A DNA stretch of 10,092 nt, taken from contig JAUVJM010000042.1 of the NCBI GenBank assembly GCA_030596585.1, forward strand, positions 1-10,092. Direction: 5' to 3'. Of this stretch, positions 5,484 to 10,092 are shown piece after piece. Each line of letters opens with the position of its first letter. Positions within the stretch are counted from its first letter, which is position 1. This stretch comes from a bacterium (GTDB lineage Bacteria > NPL-UPA2 > JAUVJM01). A program made the position numbers and the translations under genes. The notes below the pieces were generated by a model. That model was not told the origin of the DNA. It did no database searches and saw only the letters and a list, made by a program, of their open reading frames with translations.

Positions 5484-7142
5484 ATGGCAAAGCAGTTAGC
5501 ATTCAAAGAGGATGCCAGACAGCACATCCTTGAAGGTGTCCGCCAGTTGAGCAGCGCTGTGAAAGTTACTCTCGGGCCTAAAGGGCGCAACGTCATCCTG
5601 GACAAGAAATTCGGCTCCCCGACAATAACGAAGGATGGGGTAACCGTGGCCAAAGAGATTGAGCTGAAGGACCCCTACCAAAACATGGGAGCACAGATGG
5701 TCAAAGAAGTAGCTTCTAAGACCAGTGATGATGCCGGTGACGGCACAACTACGGCGACAGTCCTTGCAGAATCAATCTTCAGGGAAGGTTTGAGAACAAT
5801 AGCCGCCGGAGCGAATGCCATGGCTCTTCGCAGAGGATTGGAAAAAGGAGCGGAAGTCATAGTTGAAGAAATCAAGAAACTGAGCAAGCCTGTGAAGGAG
5901 AAGAAAGAAATTGCCCAGGTAGCAACAATTGCCGCAAATTCCGACGAAGCAGTGGGAAACATAATAGCCGATGCTATGGAGAAAGTCGGCAAAGACGGGG
6001 TAATTACTGTGGAGGAAGGCAAGACCATGGAAACCACGCTTGATGTGGTGGAAGGAATGCAGTTTGACCGTGGTTACCTTTCGCCGTATTTCGTTACCGA
6101 CCCGGAGAAGATGGAAGTTGTGTTGGAAGAACCCTACATCCTGCTTCATGAGAAAAAGATATCAAATATGAAGGACCTGCTTCCAGTCCTTGAGAAGATT
6201 GCGAAAGCGGGGAAACCTCTGCTGATTATTGCTGAAGATCTTGAGGGGGAAGCGCTGGCAACACTGGTTGTGAATAAACTGCGCGGTGTTTTGAACTGTG
6301 CGGCGGTGAAAGCGCCGGGGTATGGTGATCGTCGAAAAGAAATGCTGGAAGATATTGCAACGCTGACCGGGGGACGCTTCATTTCCGAGGACCTTGGAGT
6401 AAAACTCGAGAATGTTACCTTCGATGACTTAGGTAAAGCAAAGACCGTTACGATTGACAAGGAAAATACAACAATTGTTGAAGGTAAAGGAGAAAAATCG
6501 GCTATAGAGGGTCGCATTTCCCTCATGCGCAAGCAGACAGAGGAAACTGACTCTGACTATGACAAGGAAAAACTCCAGGAGAGACTGGCAAAGCTTGCCG
6601 GCGGAGTGGCAGTTCTAAACGTGGGCGCTGCCACAGAGACTGAGATGAAAGAGAAAAAGGCAAGAGTGGAGGATGCGCTCCATGCTACCCGCGCCGCAGT
6701 CGAGGAAGGAACAGTCCCCGGCGGAGGGGTCGCTCTTATCAGAGCATTATCCGCTCTCGACAAACTGAACCTTGAAGGTGACGAGGCAATTGCAGTTTCT
6801 ATCCTGAGACATGCTCTGGAAGAACCCGCCCGCCAGTTGGCAGCCAATGCGGGTATGGAAGGTTCAATAGTCGTGGAAAAAATAAAGGCAAGTGAGACCG
6901 ATATTGGCTGTAACGTTGACACCGGCAACTTCGAGGACCTGGTCAAAGCAGGAGTGGTTGACCCAGCAAAGGTAACCAGAGCAGCTTTGCAGAACGCAGT
7001 GAGCATTGGCGGGCTTATGCTTACCACAGAAGCTCTCATTGCCGATATCCCGGAAAAGGAAAAAACCCCGCCACCGATGCCGCCAGGAGGAGGTATGGGC
7101 GGTATGGGAGGTATGGGCGGTATGGGCGGAGGAATGTACTAG
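5484..7142 (+). CDS. groEL: 60-kDa chaperonin GroEL, copy 1, with long GGM tail
   Basis: Cytosolic group I chaperonin that forms double seven-membered rings and folds proteins with ATP and GroES. The 552 residues cover the whole family: equatorial TLGPKGRNVILDKKFG (29-44), ATP/Mg loop GDGTTTAT (85-92, with D86), apical YLSPYFVTDPEKMEVVLEEP and KKISNMKDLLPVLE, and the return equatorial segment RVEDALHATRAAVEEG containing the hydrolytic aspartate. The C terminus is a classic glycine-methionine tail with four GGM units ending GGGMY. A strong Shine-Dalgarno, AAGGGAGGG (5467-5475), precedes the ATG. It is first in a groEL-groES-groEL cluster under the promoter at 5281. All key ATPase residues are present, so it should be a functional chaperonin and is the likely general-purpose copy. 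Confidence 0.97.
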   Translation: MAKQLAFKEDARQHILEGVRQLSSAVKVTLGPKGRNVILDKKFGSPTITKDGVTVAKEIELKDPYQNMGAQMVKEVASKTSDDAGDGTTTATVLAESIFREGLRTIAAGANAMALRRGLEKGAEVIVEEIKKLSKPVKEKKEIAQVATIAANSDEAVGNIIADAMEKVGKDGVITVEEGKTMETTLDVVEGMQFDRGYLSPYFVTDPEKMEVVLEEPYILLHEKKISNMKDLLPVLEKIAKAGKPLLIIAEDLEGEALATLVVNKLRGVLNCAAVKAPGYGDRRKEMLEDIATLTGGRFISEDLGVKLENVTFDDLGKAKTVTIDKENTTIVEGKGEKSAIEGRISLMRKQTEETDSDYDKEKLQERLAKLAGGVAVLNVGAATETEMKEKKARVEDALHATRAAVEEGTVPGGGVALIRALSALDKLNLEGDEAIAVSILRHALEEPARQLAANAGMEGSIVVEKIKASETDIGCNVDTGNFEDLVKAGVVDPAKVTRAALQNAVSIGGLMLTTEALIADIPEKEKTPPPMPPGGGMGGMGGMGGMGGGMY

Positions 7143-7160
7143 TACACTGTGACTAAAATT

Positions 7161-7212
7161 CCCGTCATTGCCCAGCTTGATCCCCCGATCAAGTCGGAGG
7201 ACGCAATCCAGA
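7161..7212 (-). repeat. Dispersed hairpin repeat, copy 2, inverted orientation
   Basis: On the minus strand it begins TCTGGATT (7212-7205) and ends CAATGACGGG, matching the ends of copies 1 and 3 but with a different centre. That centre is the exact stem CTTGATC-CCCC-GATCAAG (7176-7193). It lies just after the groEL1 stop and faces copy 3 head to head. Confidence 0.7.
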
Positions 7213-7226
7213 ATCCATAGTTACAA

Positions 7227-7275
7227 TCTGGATTCCTGTTCCCCGCCTTCGCGGGGACAGGCTTTACGGGAGTGA
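7227..7275 (+). repeat. Dispersed hairpin repeat, copy 3
   Basis: Begins TCTGGATTCC and ends GGGAGTGAC, like copy 1. Its centre is a strong hairpin: CCTGT-T-CCCCGC (7235-7246), loop CTTC, then GCGGGG-ACAGG (7251-7261). TCTGGATT (7227-7234) pairs exactly with AATCCAGA (7205-7212) of copy 2, so the two copies form one larger inverted structure between groEL1 and groES. In the polycistronic mRNA this could slow decay or attenuate read-through. Confidence 0.72.
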
Positions 7276-7297
7276 CAAACAAAAAGGAGGAGTAGAA

Positions 7298-7585
7298 ATG
7301 AAGGTTCAACCGTTAGGCGAACGAATACTTGTCCAGAGAATAAAAGCAGAAGAGAAAACGGCAGGCGGAATAGTGGTTCCCGAAACTGCCAAGGAAAAAC
7401 CCAAGGAGGGTAAGATAATCTCGCTGGGGACCGGGAAGGTAAACGACAATGGAGAAAAGCAGGCATTCGATGTCAAAGAAGGCGACAGGATTCTTTTCGA
7501 ATCCTACGCGGGAACCGAAGTGAAAATTGACGGTGAAGAGTACCTTATTATGAAAGAGGACGACATACTCGGAATTATTAAGTAG
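7298..7585 (+). CDS. groES: 10-kDa co-chaperonin GroES
   Basis: Heptameric lid of the GroEL chamber, cytosolic. The 95 residues have the normal length and layout: MKVQPLGERILVQRI first strand, the mobile loop EEKTAGGIVVPETAKEKP (about 18-35) with the IVV hydrophobic anchor that docks on GroEL apical domains, GKIISLGTGKV, VKEGDRILFESYAGTEVKI, and the terminal EEYLIMKEDDILGII. AAAAAGGAGGAG (7281-7292) is a near-perfect ribosome binding site. It sits between two groEL genes, 155 bp after the first and 82 bp before the second, with hairpin repeats in both gaps. As the only groES here, it presumably serves both rings. Confidence 0.97.
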   Translation: MKVQPLGERILVQRIKAEEKTAGGIVVPETAKEKPKEGKIISLGTGKVNDNGEKQAFDVKEGDRILFESYAGTEVKIDGEEYLIMKEDDILGIIK

Positions 7586-7586
7586 T

Positions 7587-7602
7587 GGCGAGCTTGCTCG
7601 CC
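7587..7602. repeat. Hairpin palindrome after groES
   Basis: GGCGAGC-TT-GCTCGCC: an exact 7-bp stem with a 2-nt loop starting 2 nt after the groES stop. No T-tract follows, so it is more likely a REP-type mRNA stabiliser than a terminator. Confidence 0.7.
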
Positions 7603-7622
7603 CTCAGAAGAAGCTCAGATAT

Positions 7623-7640
7623 GGGCAGGCAAGCCTGCCC
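7623..7640. repeat. Hairpin palindrome before groEL2, related to 43-62
   Basis: GGGCAGGC-AA-GCCTGCCC: an exact 8-bp stem followed by CCTAC, the same trailer as the palindrome at 43-62. It ends 14 nt before the groEL2 Shine-Dalgarno (GGGAGGAAGG, 7654-7663). Confidence 0.72.
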
Positions 7641-7667
7641 CTACTGATTTAATGGGAGGAAGGACAG

Positions 7668-9290
7668 ATGGCTAAACAGCTTTGTTTTAGCGAGGAGGCA
7701 AGACAGAATATCCAGAAGGGCGTGGATAGACTCTCCGAAGCAGTTAAGGTTACCCTTGGCCCTAAGGGACGCAACGTGGTGATTGACAAGAAATTCGGCG
7801 CACCCACCGTAACCAAAGACGGTGTGACCGTGGCAAAAGAAATTGAGCTGGAGGAACCCTACGAGAACATGGGAGCGCAGATGGTAAAAGAGGTCGCTTC
7901 GAAAACAAGCGATATCGCAGGGGACGGGACTACAACAGCGACAATCCTCGCACAGGCAATCTACAGGGAGGGACTGAAAAACGTAACCGCCGGGGCCAAT
8001 CCTATGGCTCTCAAGCGGGGAGTGGAAAAAGCAGTCGCGGTCGTTGTTGAAGAGATAAAGAAGCTGAGCAAGCCTGTGAAGGAGAAAAAGGAAATTGCCC
8101 AGATAGCTGCGATTGCCGCCAACAATGACAATGACATCGGAAAGACAATAGCAGAAGCGATGGACAAAGTCGGCAAAGATGGAAGTATCACTGTAGAAGA
8201 GGGCAAAACTATAGAGACAACGCTTGACCTCGTCGAGGGAATGCAGTTTGACCAGGGTTTTCTCTCTCCTTATTTCGTCACCAATGCTGAAACCCAGGAG
8301 GTTATCCTTGAAAACCCGTACATTCTTTTGCACGACAAGAAAATCAGCAACATGAAGGACCTCATCCCGATTCTGGAAACAATAGCTAAGGAGGGGAAAA
8401 GTTTTCTGATCGTAGCAGAAGATGTCGAGGGGGAAGCGCTGGCAACACTGGTTGTCAATAGAATAAGAGGCACCATATCCTGCGCCGCTGTCAAGGCGCC
8501 CGGTTTCGGAGACAGAAGGAAAGCCATGCTGGAAGATATAGGTATCCTTACCGGAGGTCAGGTGGTTGCCGAGGAGCTCGGATTGAAGCTCGAAAAGATG
8601 AGCATGAATATGCTCGGTAAAGCCGGAAGAGTGAAGATTGACAAAGACAATACCACGATCGTCGAAGGAGCCGGCGGTAAAGATGCCATCACCGGACGTG
8701 CCAATCAGCTTCGTAAGCAAATCGAAGAGACAACGTCCGACTATGACAGGGAAAAACTCGAGGAGAGACTTGCGAAAATTGCCGGTGGAGTGGCAGTCAT
8801 AAACGTCGGTGCCGCCACCGAAACCGAAATGAAGGAGAGAAAAGCAAGAGTCGAGGACGCACTCCACGCCACCCGCGCTGCAGTCGAGGAAGGGATAGTG
8901 CCGGGCGGAGGACTTGCTCTCCTGCGGGCTATACCAGCGGTTGCCGCCCTCAAACTTGAAGGCGACATGCAAACAGGCGCAGCCATTCTCAAACGGGCGC
9001 TTGAAGAACCCGTGAGACAACTCACAGCCAACGCCGGGGTTGAAGGGGCAATCGTCACACAGAAACTGCTGGATGGGAAAGCAAACATCGGTTACAACGT
9101 TGAGACGGATAAATACGAGGACATGATCGAAGCCGGTGTTATTGACCCTGCCAAGGTGGTGCGTTGCGCCTTACAGAATGCCTCAAGCATTGCCAGTCTT
9201 CTCCTTACAACGGAGGCTCTGGTAAGCGAACTTCCGGAAGAAGAAAAACCTCAGATGCCAATGCCGCAAGGAGGAGGAGGCATGTACTAA
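7668..9290 (+). CDS. groEL: 60-kDa chaperonin GroEL, copy 2, with reduced tail
   Basis: A second full-length group I chaperonin of 540 residues, cytosolic. It keeps TLGPKGRNVVIDKKFG, GDGTTTAT, the apical FLSPYFVTNAETQEV and KKISNMKDLIPILE, and RVEDALHATRAAVEEG, so ATPase and GroES binding look intact. It differs from copy 1 throughout the apical domain and at the end: the tail is only PQMPMPQGGGGMY, with no GGM repeats. The first residue of the YLSPYF substrate-binding strand is Phe here. It is translated from GGGAGGAAGG (7654-7663) and is the last gene of the cluster, followed 26 bp later by a terminator. Several exact DNA stretches are shared with copy 1, including 29 bp at 8427-8455, pointing to old duplication or local gene conversion. 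It may have a specialised substrate set; that is inference. Confidence 0.96.
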   Translation: MAKQLCFSEEARQNIQKGVDRLSEAVKVTLGPKGRNVVIDKKFGAPTVTKDGVTVAKEIELEEPYENMGAQMVKEVASKTSDIAGDGTTTATILAQAIYREGLKNVTAGANPMALKRGVEKAVAVVVEEIKKLSKPVKEKKEIAQIAAIAANNDNDIGKTIAEAMDKVGKDGSITVEEGKTIETTLDLVEGMQFDQGFLSPYFVTNAETQEVILENPYILLHDKKISNMKDLIPILETIAKEGKSFLIVAEDVEGEALATLVVNRIRGTISCAAVKAPGFGDRRKAMLEDIGILTGGQVVAEELGLKLEKMSMNMLGKAGRVKIDKDNTTIVEGAGGKDAITGRANQLRKQIEETTSDYDREKLEERLAKIAGGVAVINVGAATETEMKERKARVEDALHATRAAVEEGIVPGGGLALLRAIPAVAALKLEGDMQTGAAILKRALEEPVRQLTANAGVEGAIVTQKLLDGKANIGYNVETDKYEDMIEAGVIDPAKVVRCALQNASSIASLLLTTEALVSELPEEEKPQMPMPQGGGGMY

Positions 9291-9315
9291 GTAGACTGCC
9301 TATTGAAGCTGAAAT

Positions 9316-9349
9316 AAAAAGGGGCGCTGTTTATGGCGTCCCTTTTTTT
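9316..9349. terminator. Rho-independent terminator, usable from both sides
   Basis: Stem GGGGCGC (9321-9327) pairs with GCGTCCC (9336-9342) including one G-T pair, loop of 8 nt, then T7 (9343-9349) for rightward transcripts leaving groEL2. The A5 at 9316-9320 becomes a U-tract for leftward transcripts leaving the rRNA operon, so it is a shared convergent terminator. Confidence 0.88.
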
Positions 9350-9373
9350 GCCTTCCCATTTGTGGTTGATGAC

Positions 9374-9380
9374 AAAAAAA
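9374..9380 (-). terminator. U-tract directly after 5S rRNA
   Basis: Seven consecutive T on the minus strand begin one base past the 5S terminal helix. The stable 5S end stem (CCTGATAG/CTATCAGG) plus this tract could act as a first rRNA terminator ahead of the 9316-9349 hairpin. Confidence 0.5.
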
Positions 9381-9381
9381 T

Positions 9382-9501
9382 GCCCTGATAGCGTCCTACT
9401 CTCCCAATCCGTCTCCAGATCAGTACCATCGGCGCTGGAGAGCTTAACGGCCGTATTCGGAATGAGAACGGGTGTTTCCTCTCCGCTATAACTATCAGGA
9501 C
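9382..9501 (-). rRNA. rrf: 5S ribosomal RNA
   Basis: Structural RNA of the large ribosomal subunit. Reading the minus strand, the ends GTCCTGATAG and CTATCAGGGC pair as helix I. The interior shows the conserved 5S landmarks GGAAACACCCG, CATTCCGAATACGG, GTTAAGCTCTCC and the 3' part GGGAGAGTAGGACGC. The length of about 120 nt is normal. It lies about 30 nt downstream of 23S in the usual order, and both are transcribed leftward. End positions are set by the terminal helix and are good to one or two bases. Confidence 0.95.
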
Positions 9502-9531
9502 AAAAAATACAAGGTAAAGGGCAATCAAAAA

Positions 9532-10092
<561 letters not shown>

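Noticed and set aside
7641..9020. A 459-codon open frame antisense to groEL2
   Set aside because: GroEL2 on the plus strand is unmistakable and full length. The antisense frame is open through codon bias, its product is unlike any family I know, and no ribosome binding site precedes it.
9331..9528. A 65-codon minus-strand frame across the terminator and 5S
   Set aside because: It overlaps the whole 5S rRNA gene, which is clear from its helices and conserved loops.

Overview
The window reads as chromosomal DNA from a diderm (outer-membrane-bearing) bacterium. Two genes encode exported outer-membrane polysaccharide machinery, and the housekeeping genes (accA, groEL, groES, 23S and 5S rRNA) are intact and ordinary in composition. 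A Hanks-type kinase, a groEL-groES-groEL cluster and many small intergenic palindromic repeats would fit a planctomycete or another lineage known mainly from metagenomes. That is a low-confidence inference, because no base here is diagnostic of a phylum.

Left part (1-2325, minus strand): an outer-membrane beta-barrel protein gene is followed by a Wza/GumB-type polysaccharide export gene. Together they look like the visible end of an exopolysaccharide operon. The export protein carries a 291-bp internal duplication that doubles its SLBB domain. A 115-bp element with 16-bp terminal inverted repeats starting GTAA and an 8-bp target duplication sits exactly at the junction of the two genes. It looks like an IS66-type MITE that pushed apart genes once only 11 bp apart.

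Centre (2326-5262): two divergent near-consensus promoters drive the exopolysaccharide operon leftward and accA rightward. The accA -10 box ends 7 nt before the ATG, predicting a leaderless mRNA. accA is followed by a kinase-domain-only Ser/Thr kinase gene, translationally coupled to a protein with one canonical and one degenerate PilZ domain.

Right part (5263-9381): a perfect TTGACA-N17-TATAAT promoter and a roughly 168-nt leader precede groEL1, groES and groEL2. All gaps of the cluster are filled with dispersed hairpin repeats. The cluster ends at a strong terminator that also works in reverse.

The right end (9382-10092) is the 3' end of an rRNA operon on the minus strand, 23S then 5S, converging on the chaperonin cluster. 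The most distinctive observations are the MITE insertion, the predicted leaderless accA start, the HRDxCP catalytic loop of the kinase beside a double-PilZ protein, the asymmetric GroEL tails, and three copies of one repeat family in two gaps. I do not see a clearly new defence or mobile system.
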